Shown here: piece by piece, positions 33,546 to 41,683 of the stretch
Layout of the letters: every line of letters starts with the position of its first letter
Numbering within the stretch: the stretch's first letter is position 1
Made by a program: the position numbers and the translations under genes
Assembly (NCBI RefSeq): GCF_000009265.1
Contig: NC_008380.1
Location: 4,981,501 to 5,045,500 of the forward strand
DNA length: 64,000 nt
Source of the DNA: Rhizobium johnstonii 3841
GTDB lineage: Bacteria; Pseudomonadota; Alphaproteobacteria; Rhizobiales; Rhizobiaceae
Direction: 5' to 3'
Notes under the pieces: model-generated
Database searches by the model: none
The model's input: only the letters and a program-made list of their open reading frames with translations
What the model was told of the DNA's origin: nothing

Positions 33546-34231
33546 GCGGCCTCCCCGGCAGCAGTGGAATCTTCGCTGATCCGGCCGGACCGGAAGGTGA
33601 TGCGCCGGTCGAGACGGCCGGTGAGGCGCTGATCGTGCGAAACGACGATCAGCGTGCTGCCTTCGGCACTCGCGAGATCGAGGATGAGATCGCCGACCGC
33701 CTCGCCGCTTTCCGCATCGAGGCTCGCGGTCGGCTCGTCGGCAATGATGACGCCGGGCTTGCGCAGCAATGCGCGGGCGATTGCCACCCGCTGCATCTCG
33801 CCGCGCGACATGGTTTCGATCTTCTGGCCAAGGCGGGAAAGCCCGACCGTGCTCAAAAGCCCGTACGCCCGCTCGATGACGGCAGCCGTGGCGGCGCCGG
33901 CAAGGCGTGCCGGCAGCAGCACATTTTCCAGCGCCGAGAGACCGGGGAAGAGGTGGAATTCCTGCATGACGAGACCGACATTGGCAGCGCGGAAACGGTC
34001 GCGCCGGCTTTCGGAAAACGCCGCGATATCTTCGCCGTTCCAGCGGATACGGCCTTCGCCTGTCCGCTCCAGCCCAGTCACGATATTGACGAAGGTGCTC
34101 TTGCCCGAGCCGGAAGCGCCTGTGATGGCGACCCTGCTGCCGGCATCGATCGACAGGCGGCCAATCGCCAGAGCCGGCGAGGAGAGACCCGGAAACGTAA
34201 CAGTCAGATTTTCGATGTCGAGAGCGAGCAT
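33542..34231 (-). CDS. ABC transporter ATP-binding protein (LolD/MacB-type)
   Basis: This 229-residue ATPase pairs with the FtsX-like permease. Walker A is GASGSGKST, the Q-loop is in LVMQEFHLFP, the signature is altered to MSRGEMQR (usual LSGGQ-type) and Walker B is VIIADEPTASLDAES. The size and the tight four-base overlap with the permease fit the LolD/MacB class, which moves lipoproteins, peptides or other periplasmic substrates rather than simple imports. It follows the DUF3299-like gene with only six bases between. Confidence 0.9.
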   Translation of the reverse strand: MLALDIENLTVTFPGLSSPALAIGRLSIDAGSRVAITGASGSGKSTFVNIVTGLERTGEGRIRWNGEDIAAFSESRRDRFRAANVGLVMQEFHLFPGLSALENVLLPARLAGAATAAVIERAYGLLSTVGLSRLGQKIETMSRGEMQRVAIARALLRKPGVIIADEPTASLDAESGEAVGDLILDLASAEGSTLIVVSHDQRLTGRLDRRITFRSGRISEDSTAAGEAA

Positions 34232-34237
34232 ATCGGT

Positions 34238-34705
34238 TCAGACGGCAAAATATTCGGCCTGGCGGATGCGCAACAGGCTGACGAAGCCGGTTTCCGGATC
34301 CGTCCATGAACCGTATTCCAGCGTGCCGCGCACTTCGATCGTCTGGCGCGGCTGCACGAAAGTCTGCTTCTCCAGAAGATAGACGACGACGATATTATCG
34401 GGCCAGTCCGCATCCGAGGAGCAGAAGGGGCAGAGCGACATCGGCACTTCGGTGAGCACGAAGAACTGGGCTTCGGCCTTCAGCGGTGGCGCCATGAAGC
34501 CCTTCATGTTGATTTCCTGGCCGGCGAGACGCTTCACCTTGTCGGAGAATTCGAGGCCGAGTACGCCGAACTTGCCGTAAAGCTCATCGAAGCTGATCGA
34601 GGAATCCGCAGCAAAACTCGGGCGAGCAACTGCGGCGAAGGCCATCGAACCGATGGCGCCGATGAGGCCGCGGCGGCTGAGATGCAGCGAAGGGAGCTTT
34701 TCCAT
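34238..34705 (-). CDS. Tat-exported DUF3299-like protein
   Basis: This 155-residue protein starts with a twin-arginine signal (LHLSRRGLIGAIGSMAF) cleaved near residue 33. It then has the DUF3299-type pattern: a G-x-E-I-x-M-K-G-F-M-A-P-P block, FFVLTEVPMSLCPFC with a CPFC motif, and NIVVVYLLEKQ. Function of the family is unknown; members often sit beside LolD/FtsX-type ABC genes and in zinc-regulated operons. The ATG at 34705 has GGAG six bases upstream, so the TTG at 34717 is not preferred. First gene of a three-gene operon. Confidence 0.78.
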   Translation of the reverse strand: MEKLPSLHLSRRGLIGAIGSMAFAAVARPSFAADSSISFDELYGKFGVLGLEFSDKVKRLAGQEINMKGFMAPPLKAEAQFFVLTEVPMSLCPFCSSDADWPDNIVVVYLLEKQTFVQPRQTIEVRGTLEYGSWTDPETGFVSLLRIRQAEYFAV

Positions 34706-34723
34706 GGCGATCTCCAAGAATGA

Positions 34724-34750
34724 GGTCCCGGCCGCTGAACGGCCGGGACC
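34724..34750. other. Strong hairpin just upstream of the DUF3299-ABC operon
   Basis: GGTCCCGGCCG and CGGCCGGGACC form a perfect 11-bp stem with a five-base loop, 19 bases before the ATG and next to the ribosome binding site. No T-run follows on either strand. It may be a weak end for phoA transcripts or a structured leader of the operon; no known riboswitch was recognised. Confidence 0.5.
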
Positions 34751-34794
34751 ATGATCGATGAAAGAGGCAAGGCCGGCGAGCGGCCTGGCCGGAT

Positions 34795-34908
34795 GAGCAT
34801 GATGCCGAAAAGTGTGCGCGCTTTTCGGACGACATCATGCTCTATTTCTTTGATTTAGATGCGGATTCAGATTTTAGGCCGATCCGGCCTAAAATCATCC
34901 GCATCTAG
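34795..34908. repeat. Palindromic mosaic repeat, copy 4 (AT-rich type)
   Basis: Hairpin 1 is GAGCATGATGCCGAAAAG...CTTTTCGG...CATCATGCTC, then the linker TATTTCTTTGATTTAGATG, then hairpin 2 GCGGAT...ATTTTAGGCCG/CGGCCTAAAAT...ATCCGC. A close relative with the same order is at 50790-50900. The linker is the reverse complement of the one in the copy near 29122. It ends four bases before the phoA stop codon. Confidence 0.7.
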
Positions 34909-34911
34909 GGA

Positions 34912-36666
34912 TCAATTCGTCTGCTTGGCGCCGAGGGCGAAGGTGTCGGCGAGCACGCGATAGACGTCGCTCTGTTCCATGTAACCATGGAAAGCTTCGG
35001 CACCCGGACCAGCCGACTGCAGGACGACATCGTCGGCTGCGTGGACGCCACTATCGCCGCTCTTCGGAATATTGCCCTGAACGAAGACCGCGCCGGGAAC
35101 ATCCTTATACTGTTCGTTGGCGACATATTCCTTCTTTTCGTTCTGGACCGCCGGAACGAACGGACCATCGAGCTTCGGACGGAAGGTCTCGTAGTGATCG
35201 GGGCCATTGTTGGCGCTCAGGAACAGGCGGCGGCTGACGTCGATCTTATCGGGATAGCCGTCGCCGTTTTCGTCCTTGTAATTCGGGAAGCCGGCTTCGG
35301 CATAGATCCCGACCTTTTCGCGCATTTCCGTGCCGGGCTTTTCATCATCGACGGTACCGATGATGGATACGCCATGTGTGTGGTCGCCTGTGACGACGAT
35401 CAGCGTGTCCGGATGGGCCTTCTGGAATTCGCGGGCAACGCCGATGGCCTGGTCGAATTCGATGGTTTCGATGACGGCACGATCCCAATCGAGCGGATGG
35501 GACATTTTGTCGATCGAGGAACCTTCGACCATCAGGAAGAAACCATCAGGATTCTTGGAGAGGCGGTCGAGCGCAACCTTGGTCATGGCGACGAGGCCCG
35601 GCTGGTTCGGGAACTTGTCGACGGTACCCTTCTTCAGGAACTCGCGATCAAGCGTGACGTCCATATTGCCGGTGTGGAAGAGACCGAGGAGATTGCCTTC
35701 AGCCGATGCATTGGCTGCGAGTTCGTTCTTGTCGGTGGCAAGCTTGTAGCCGGCATCCTGGAACTGCTTGATGTAGTCCTGATTATCCTTGCGCTTGGAG
35801 CCGGCGACTTCCTTGCCGAGGAAATAGGCCGAGCCGCCGCCGAGGAGGACTTCCGGCTTGACGTCGAGCAGCATGCCGACGACGTCGGCCTTGTCGTTGC
35901 GGTTGCGGGTGTGAGCAACGACCGCAGCCGGCGTGGCGTCTTCGACCTCGGCCGTTGCAACGATGCCGATCGACTTCCTGGTCAGGCGGCGAACGGCTTC
36001 TGCGAAGGTTTCAACACGCGGATCATCGAGGGAGGCCGGCGTACGGTCCGCGTAAACGCCGATCGCGTTGACGGCCGTCTTGTGACCCGTCATGTAGGCC
36101 GACATGGTGTTGGCCGAGTCCGTATCGACGGCATTCGTCGCCGACGTGCCGATAAAAGCCATACGCTCGAGATCATCCATATTCAGGCGGCCATTCGCCT
36201 TACCTTCGGTCATGCCCTTGGACATGATGCGGGCAGCGGTGCGATGCGCAACGGAGAGGCCGTCACCCAGCAGGAAGATGATGTTCTTTGCCTTCGGCTG
36301 GGCCGCTGTTTCGTAAACCTTCCAGGTGACGGACTTCGTTTCGTCGCCGGCGGCCACTTCGATCTTGTAGTCGCCAGGAGCGGAAATCTTCAGGCCGCGC
36401 AACAGGATAGCGGAACCGAGAGCCTTGTCGTCCTTGCCCTTTTCCAGTTCGACGAACTGCGCCTCGCCCCCAAGCACGGTCTTGTAGTCCTGGCCGTTGA
36501 CCGTGATCTTCACGTCTTCGAGCTTGACCTGCTTGTTGAGCTCGACCTTGAAATCGAACGGCGAACCGGCAAGGATCGTCGCGCGATCAAGCGGATAGAC
36601 CGTCGTCGCCTGAGCGGCGCCCGCAAGGATGGTGGTGGCCGCAAAGGCGGCAAGAAGCGTACGCAT
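34912..36666 (-). CDS. phoA: Alkaline phosphatase
   Basis: This 584-residue periplasmic phosphomonoesterase releases phosphate from organic esters. The signal peptide is about 20 residues (MRTLLAAFAATTILAGAAQA). A beta-rich N-terminal domain (about 21-120) precedes the catalytic domain, which has NIIFLLGDGLSVAHRTAARI, the nucleophile region DTDSANTMSAYMTG, EGSSIDKMSHP, TGDHTHG and the metal site GVHAADDVV. The extra N-terminal domain makes it longer than E. coli PhoA. A clear PHO box lies 58-75 bases upstream of the ATG, so it should be induced by PhoB on phosphate starvation. Confidence 0.93.
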   Translation of the reverse strand: MRTLLAAFAATTILAGAAQATTVYPLDRATILAGSPFDFKVELNKQVKLEDVKITVNGQDYKTVLGGEAQFVELEKGKDDKALGSAILLRGLKISAPGDYKIEVAAGDETKSVTWKVYETAAQPKAKNIIFLLGDGLSVAHRTAARIMSKGMTEGKANGRLNMDDLERMAFIGTSATNAVDTDSANTMSAYMTGHKTAVNAIGVYADRTPASLDDPRVETFAEAVRRLTRKSIGIVATAEVEDATPAAVVAHTRNRNDKADVVGMLLDVKPEVLLGGGSAYFLGKEVAGSKRKDNQDYIKQFQDAGYKLATDKNELAANASAEGNLLGLFHTGNMDVTLDREFLKKGTVDKFPNQPGLVAMTKVALDRLSKNPDGFFLMVEGSSIDKMSHPLDWDRAVIETIEFDQAIGVAREFQKAHPDTLIVVTGDHTHGVSIIGTVDDEKPGTEMREKVGIYAEAGFPNYKDENGDGYPDKIDVSRRLFLSANNGPDHYETFRPKLDGPFVPAVQNEKKEYVANEQYKDVPGAVFVQGNIPKSGDSGVHAADDVVLQSAGPGAEAFHGYMEQSDVYRVLADTFALGAKQTN

Positions 36667-36723
36667 GGAAAACCCCCGTTTTCGTTGCAGACATTAACAA
36701 CCGCGCCGGGATACCTCCCGAGA

Positions 36724-36741
36724 ATGACAGCGGCATGACAA
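36724..36741 (-). promoter_or_regulatory. PHO box (PhoB binding site) upstream of phoA
   Basis: Read on the minus strand: TTGTCAT-GCCG-CTGTCAT, two 7-base direct repeats with a 4-base spacer. The second repeat is a perfect CTGTCAT and the first differs by one base. The position, 58-75 bases before the phoA start, fits an activator site at the -35 region. Confidence 0.85.
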
Positions 36742-37077
36742 AACGTCGCAGCATTGCGGTCGCCGCTTTCGCCTGCCGGCTCTGAGCGCAAAAACCTTGA
36801 CTCCTGTGGAAAACCTTCTAAGAGCAACAGCGGAAAAGGAATCTCCATGGTTCGCGACGAACACGCCATTGCCGAATGCAATGACCGGGCACGAGTTGCC
36901 GGGGTGGACATTGCCGTTCCGGTTTCTTCCAAAACCAAGGCCAAAACGACGACGAAAACCGTCTGACGTCTCTGGCCTGCCGCTCTCTCCCCGGCTCGGC
37001 TGGGGACAGGAAGACGCGATTAATCGCGCCTTTCCCCTCACCGGACAAGAGGAGAGAAGAGAAAGAGAGCTTGAGAA
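36742..37077. other. Intergenic region between phoA and asd without a supported gene
   Basis: About 340 bases separate the PHO box from asd. A 70-codon open frame at 36754-36966 has low-complexity ends (SSKTKAKTTTKTV), no ribosome binding site and no recognisable family, so it is not called. Visible structures are a GCGATTAATCGC palindrome near 37015-37026 and a purine-rich GAGGAGAGAAGAGAAAGAG leader just before asd that contains its ribosome binding site. Confidence 0.5.
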
Positions 37078-38112
37078 ATGGGTTTCAAAGTAGCAGTTGC
37101 GGGAGCGACCGGAAATGTCGGCCGGGAGATGCTCAACATCCTCTCCGAGCGAGGCTTCCCCGCCGATGAGGTCGTGGCACTCGCCTCCTCGCGTTCGCAG
37201 GGCACCGAGGTTTCCTACGGTGACCGGACGCTGAAGGTCTCCAATCTGGAGAATTACGATTTCTCCGATACCGACATCTGCCTGATGTCGGCCGGCGGCG
37301 AGGTCTCCAAGAAGTACTCGCCGAAGATCGGCCAGCAGGGCTGCATCGTCATCGACAATTCCTCGGCTTGGCGCTACGACGCCGACGTGCCGCTGATCGT
37401 GCCGGAAGTGAACCCGGATGCCATCAGCCAGTTCACCAAGCGCAACATCATCGCCAATCCGAATTGCTCGACCGCCCAGCTGGTGGTGGCGTTGAAGCCG
37501 CTGCACGACTTTGCCAAGATCAAGCGCGTCGTCATCTCGACCTACCAGTCGGTCTCCGGCGCCGGCAAGGACGGCATGGACGAGCTCTTCAATCAGACGC
37601 GCGCCGTCTTCGTCGCCGATCCGATCGAGAACAAGAAGTTCACCAAGCGTATTGCCTTCAATGTAATTCCGCACATCGACGTCTTCATGGAGGACGGCTA
37701 TACCAAGGAAGAGTGGAAGGTGCTGGCCGAGACGAAGAAGATGCTCGACCCGAAGATCAAGGTGACCTGCACGGCAGTGCGCGTGCCGGTTTTCATCGGT
37801 CATTCGGAATCGGTCAACATCGAATTCGAAAACGAGATCACCGCCGACCAGGCCCGCGACATCCTGCGCGATGCACCGGGCTGCCTCGTCATCGACAAGC
37901 GCGAGGATGGCGGCTACATCACGCCTTATGAATCCGCCGGCGAGGATGCGACCTACATTTCGCGCATCCGCGAGGATGCGACGGTCGAAAACGGCCTCAA
38001 CATCTGGGTGGTCTCCGACAATCTGCGCAAGGGCGCTGCGTTGAACGCCATCCAGATCGCCGAGCTGCTCGTCAATCGTGGTCTCGTCAAGCCGCGCAAG
38101 CAGGCCGCCTGA
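37078..38112 (+). CDS. asd: Aspartate-semialdehyde dehydrogenase
   Basis: Asd reduces aspartyl phosphate with NADPH to aspartate semialdehyde, the branch point to lysine, threonine, methionine and diaminopimelate. The 344-residue protein has the NADP-binding VAVAGATGNVGREML at the N-terminus, SAGGEVSKKYSPK and DNSSAWR. The catalytic cysteine is in IANPNCSTAQLV, and the substrate-binding region includes the late histidine in VPVFIGHSESVNI. The length is standard. It stands alone with a terminator after it. Confidence 0.97.
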   Translation: MGFKVAVAGATGNVGREMLNILSERGFPADEVVALASSRSQGTEVSYGDRTLKVSNLENYDFSDTDICLMSAGGEVSKKYSPKIGQQGCIVIDNSSAWRYDADVPLIVPEVNPDAISQFTKRNIIANPNCSTAQLVVALKPLHDFAKIKRVVISTYQSVSGAGKDGMDELFNQTRAVFVADPIENKKFTKRIAFNVIPHIDVFMEDGYTKEEWKVLAETKKMLDPKIKVTCTAVRVPVFIGHSESVNIEFENEITADQARDILRDAPGCLVIDKREDGGYITPYESAGEDATYISRIREDATVENGLNIWVVSDNLRKGAALNAIQIAELLVNRGLVKPRKQAA

Positions 38113-38137
38113 TACCATTTGTAAACCATAATATGCT

Positions 38138-38170
38138 AAAGCCCTGCTGATGATGAGGCAGGGCTTTTTG
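38138..38170 (+). terminator. Intrinsic terminator after asd
   Basis: AAAGCCCTGC (38138-38147) pairs with GCAGGGCTTT (38158-38167), followed by further T residues. A clear rho-independent terminator 26 bases after the asd stop. Confidence 0.85.
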
Positions 38171-38387
38171 CCGAGCCGTAGGCGCCCCTATCCATAAGCG
38201 CTTACTAAAAGGTGAGCGTGACAAGATCGCCTTCGGCTGGCATTCTGCCCGGCGTCAGGCCAAGCTGTGCCGCCCGAAACCATGAAGCGGTTTTGGGACT
38301 ACGACATGGATAGAACGAAGATTTAAAGTGCGTCGCATGGTTCCGATCAACCGCGGCGTGTTTCAGCAGACCGGAGCGGGGTTTCTC

Positions 38388-39209
38388 ATGCGCATGACAA
38401 CATTCCTTCTGGCCGCGTTTACGGCAGCCTGCGCTCTCCACGCGCTGCCGGCAGCGGCCCAAGGCGCCCAATGCGGCAATAATAGCAGCGGTTTCAATGC
38501 ATGGGTCGCCGACTTCAAGCAGGAAGCGGCGGCAAACGGCGTCAGCCGCTCGGTCCTCGACCGCGCCTTCGCCAACGTCAATTACAACAGGCCGACGATT
38601 GCCGCCGACCGCGGCCAGAAGAGCTTCAAGCTCTCCTTCGACGCTTTCATGCAGAAGCGCGGGGGTGCCACGATCATCTCTCGCGGTCGCAGCATGAAGG
38701 CCTCCAACAAGGCGCTTTTTGCCTCGATCGAGCGCCGTTTTGGCGTTCCGGCCGGCCCGCTGATTGCAATCTGGGGCATGGAAACCGGTTTCGGCAGCTA
38801 TATGGGCAACCAGCATACGCTGTCGGCTGTCTCGACCCTTGCCTATGACTGCCGTCGTACGGAATATTTCACCGATCAGCTGTATGCCGCACTCCAGCTC
38901 GTCGCCGAGGGTTATCTGAGCCCACAGGCCAAGGGTGCTGCCCATGGTGAAATCGGCCAGACGCAGTTTCTGCCGCGCAATGTCGTGCGCTTCGGCGCCG
39001 ACGGCGACGGCGACGGCCGCGTCGACATGGTCGGTTCCCGCGCCGATGCACTGGCCTCGACGGCGAATTTCCTCAAGGGCCACGGCTGGCGCGCCGGCGC
39101 CGGCTATCAGCCTGGAGAGCCTAATTTCGTCGCCATCCAGGGCTGGAACGCCGCCAGCGTCTACCAGCAGGCGATCGCCTATATCGGTCAGCAGATCGAC
39201 GGCAAATAG
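38388..39209 (+). CDS. Lytic murein transglycosylase (MltB-like)
   Basis: This 273-residue exported enzyme cuts the glycan strand of peptidoglycan with formation of 1,6-anhydro ends. A signal peptide of about 27 residues (TTFLLAAFTAACALHALPAAA) is followed by the SLT_2-type domain: FNAWVADFKQEAAANGVS, the catalytic glutamate in IAIWGMETGFGSYMG, then GEIGQTQFLPRNVVRFGADG and DALASTANFLKGHGW. The ATG at 38388 is chosen because GGAGCGGGG lies 7 bases before it and it gives a proper signal peptide; ATG 38394 is also close. It lacks a lipobox cysteine at the cleavage site, so it is probably soluble. Confidence 0.9.
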   Translation: MRMTTFLLAAFTAACALHALPAAAQGAQCGNNSSGFNAWVADFKQEAAANGVSRSVLDRAFANVNYNRPTIAADRGQKSFKLSFDAFMQKRGGATIISRGRSMKASNKALFASIERRFGVPAGPLIAIWGMETGFGSYMGNQHTLSAVSTLAYDCRRTEYFTDQLYAALQLVAEGYLSPQAKGAAHGEIGQTQFLPRNVVRFGADGDGDGRVDMVGSRADALASTANFLKGHGWRAGAGYQPGEPNFVAIQGWNAASVYQQAIAYIGQQIDGK

Positions 39210-39228
39210 GCCCGTTGAAATACGCCAA

Positions 39229-39257
39229 AACGCCGCTGCGATATGCGGCGTTTTTCA
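39229..39257. terminator. Terminator between transglycosylase and diguanylate cyclase genes
   Basis: AACGCCGC (39229-39236) pairs with GCGGCGTT (39245-39252), and TTTTTC follows on the plus strand. It lies between convergent stops and reaches to the end of the diguanylate cyclase gene. Confidence 0.75.
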
Positions 39258-40874
39258 TATGCGGGAATCAAAGCCGCCGCCGGACGCCGCCTTGCGTCGC
39301 TCCTCCTGCACCGGGGCCTGGATGATTGGTCCCGAGACGACGCAATTGCGGCCGGAGGCCTTGGCGGCGTAAAGCGCCAAGTCGGCGCGTTTGACCAGAT
39401 CCTCGAAGTTCCGGTTGGTGGCTTCATTTGCCCGTCCGGCGCATCCGAAACTCGCCGTCACCTTGAGAACATCGCCGCTCGGCAGGGGGATTTCCGCCGC
39501 CTCGATCGCCAGCCGCACACGCCCGGCAACGATTGCCGCATCGTCAGGCGTCGAATCCGGCAGAAGCGCCAGGAACTCCTCGCCGCCATGGCGCACCAAG
39601 AGATCGAAGGAACGAAAATTCTCACGCGCGACGCCCGCGACATGCCGGAGCACGGCATCGCCGGCGTCATGCCCGTGAACGTCGTTGATCTTCTTGAAAT
39701 GATCGAGGTCGAACAGCACGACGGAAATCCAGCGTGATCCGTGCTCGGCCTGTGTGAGAAGTGCGGATGCGGCGACCTCGAAGCCCCGCCTGTTGTAAAG
39801 GCCGGTCAGAAGATCGGTCTGGGCCGCGCTGCGCAACTCGCCCACCAGCGTCTCCCGATCCTGGGTCAGCCGGTCGATCAGGCGCAGGCCCTTTGCCGCC
39901 AGCAGCAGCACCAATGTGGCGAGTATCAGCAGGCCGGCACACAGCGCCAGGATCCGCGTCAGGTGTATGTGCGAGCGCGTCGAAAGGCTTTCGCCGGTCT
40001 CGTGAATATCCTTTGCGGCCTCGATCATCTTCTGCTGCAGGAAGATCATGCGCTCGCTCTGCGCGGCGGCCCAGACGTCATGCACGGCGCGTGTCGGCCG
40101 CGATCCGGCGAGAATGGCGTCGGTGATCGCATTCGCCTTTACCTGGCTGCTGCGGCCGAGATAAGCAACGATGTGGCGCACGACCGGCGCGGAGGAATGG
40201 AAAACCATGTGATCCATGCCCTCGCCGAGCATGACCTTGCCCTGTACGAAAAGCTCCACCGGCAATCTGGCGGAAGCCCCCTGGTTGAGATAACGGGTGC
40301 CGATCCCGGTGATCAGTCTTTCGCCGTAATAGGTCAGCAGGATACCCATCAGCTGGTTGGATTTCTCAAGCAGCACCGGATCGCTGATCAGCGGCGAAAG
40401 CGCATCGACGACGGCAAGCTCCTTGAGAGCCGCATACCAGTAGATGGAACCGGGATCGCTGCCGGTATAACGCCCCTGGTCGACGGCGCTGCGCGCCGCG
40501 ACGATGCGGCTGTAGGCAAGGCTGAGAATCGATAATTCGCCGACGAGCCCCTCGTCGAGCGCATCGCGGGAGGGCAGGCTGGCATAAAAAGCGTGGCGTT
40601 CGCGATCCAGCGTCACCCGGCTTTGCTGCATGTCGATGGCAGTCCTGCTGCTGGGGTCTGCGAGGTAGCGGCGGGTGGCGCCAATCTCAGTCAGAATCTC
40701 CGTGGCGGCGATCGACCCGCCACGGGCAAGCACATCGGCGAACTGCCGGTCCTTTTCGAGGTTCCAGTATTGATTGACCGAAGAACGTATGACGACGACG
40801 CCTTCAATGAGCATGAAGACGAAGGGCAGCATGATGGCGGCCAGGATAACCCTTTTGATGGTTTCGAACTTCAT
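39255..40874 (-). CDS. Membrane-bound GGDEF diguanylate cyclase
   Basis: This 539-residue protein has one membrane helix at the N-terminus (about 10-30), a periplasmic sensor region of about 260 residues, a second helix (ILALCAGLLILATLVLLLAA) and a cytoplasmic GGDEF domain. The active site reads GGEEF in VRHGGEEFLALLP, with the metal-binding FDLDHFKKINDVHGHDAGD upstream, so it should make cyclic di-GMP. No EAL domain is present. No RxxD-type inhibition site was clearly recognised. The ATG at 40874 is used; a TTG at 40880 would add two residues. The sensor region matches no family I can name with confidence. Confidence 0.88.
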   Translation of the reverse strand: MKFETIKRVILAAIMLPFVFMLIEGVVVIRSSVNQYWNLEKDRQFADVLARGGSIAATEILTEIGATRRYLADPSSRTAIDMQQSRVTLDRERHAFYASLPSRDALDEGLVGELSILSLAYSRIVAARSAVDQGRYTGSDPGSIYWYAALKELAVVDALSPLISDPVLLEKSNQLMGILLTYYGERLITGIGTRYLNQGASARLPVELFVQGKVMLGEGMDHMVFHSSAPVVRHIVAYLGRSSQVKANAITDAILAGSRPTRAVHDVWAAAQSERMIFLQQKMIEAAKDIHETGESLSTRSHIHLTRILALCAGLLILATLVLLLAAKGLRLIDRLTQDRETLVGELRSAAQTDLLTGLYNRRGFEVAASALLTQAEHGSRWISVVLFDLDHFKKINDVHGHDAGDAVLRHVAGVARENFRSFDLLVRHGGEEFLALLPDSTPDDAAIVAGRVRLAIEAAEIPLPSGDVLKVTASFGCAGRANEATNRNFEDLVKRADLALYAAKASGRNCVVSGPIIQAPVQEERRKAASGGGFDSRI

Positions 40875-40970
40875 CGCCAATCGCCACGGTGATCAAAACG
40901 TCGGTCGTGCGCGACCAATTGACGGCGAGCTTAACAACAATCCTTAAAAAACTGATAAACTGGCATGTCC

Positions 40971-41612
40971 CTAGATTTCGGGACGAATGAAGTCGCGTGT
41001 CTCGGCGTCCATGACCCAGAGTTCACCGGTCGAAATGTCGAACCAGGCACCGTGGAGATGAATCTTTCCCGCCTCCTCGAGCGCCTTGATGTCGGGAAAG
41101 CTTCTGAGATTGTTGATCGAATTGCGGATGGAAACACGCTCCAGCGCCGTCTGCCGCTCGGCCGCCGTCATCACGTCGTTGCTCTGGATCTGCTCGGCGG
41201 CGGGTTTGACCAGCGACATCCAGCGGCCGATGAAATCGCCGGGCGACAATGGCTCGGCATTCGGATCGAGTGCTGAGCGGATGCCGCCGCAGCGGCCATG
41301 GCCCATCACGACGATATCCGAGACCTTCAGCACCTGCACGGCAAATTCGAGTGCGGCCGACGTCGAATGAAAATGACCGTCCGGCTCGTAGGGCGGCACC
41401 ATGTTCGCGACATTGCGGATGACGAAGAGCTCGCCCGGGCCGGCATCGAAGATCAGCTCGGGTGCCGCGCGAGAGTCCGAACAGGCAATGACAAGCGTAT
41501 GGGGACTCTGACCGTTTTCGGCAAGCTGCCGATACCTGTCCCGGGCGTCGGCATAACGCCCGTTCATAAAGTTGCGATAGCCGTCCAGAAGGGGGTTTGG
41601 AAAACGCTGCAT
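40971..41612 (-). CDS. Beta-class carbonic anhydrase
   Basis: This 213-residue enzyme interconverts carbon dioxide and bicarbonate. The zinc ligands C44, H105 and C108 are in ACSDSRAAPE and GHGRCGGI, and the catalytic D46-R48 dyad is intact, all typical of beta carbonic anhydrases. HFHSTSAALEFAV is the usual helix before the second ligand. The protein is cytoplasmic. It lies between the diguanylate cyclase and pyridoxal kinase on the same strand without tight coupling. Confidence 0.95.
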   Translation of the reverse strand: MQRFPNPLLDGYRNFMNGRYADARDRYRQLAENGQSPHTLVIACSDSRAAPELIFDAGPGELFVIRNVANMVPPYEPDGHFHSTSAALEFAVQVLKVSDIVVMGHGRCGGIRSALDPNAEPLSPGDFIGRWMSLVKPAAEQIQSNDVMTAAERQTALERVSIRNSINNLRSFPDIKALEEAGKIHLHGAWFDISTGELWVMDAETRDFIRPEI

Positions 41613-41683
41613 GCTTCTGGATTAGCGCGCGCCGAAGACAAGATCAACTGCTGCACCGCAAAATGAACATATTGGCAGATGCG

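Noticed and set aside
34706..34911. Zur box expected before the DUF3299 operon
   Set aside because: No TGTTATA...TATAACA-like palindrome was seen; the region holds only the GC hairpin and a mosaic repeat.
34987..36738. A 583-codon open frame antisense to phoA
   Set aside because: It mirrors the phoA codons, has valine/arginine-rich low-complexity content and would run through the PHO box.
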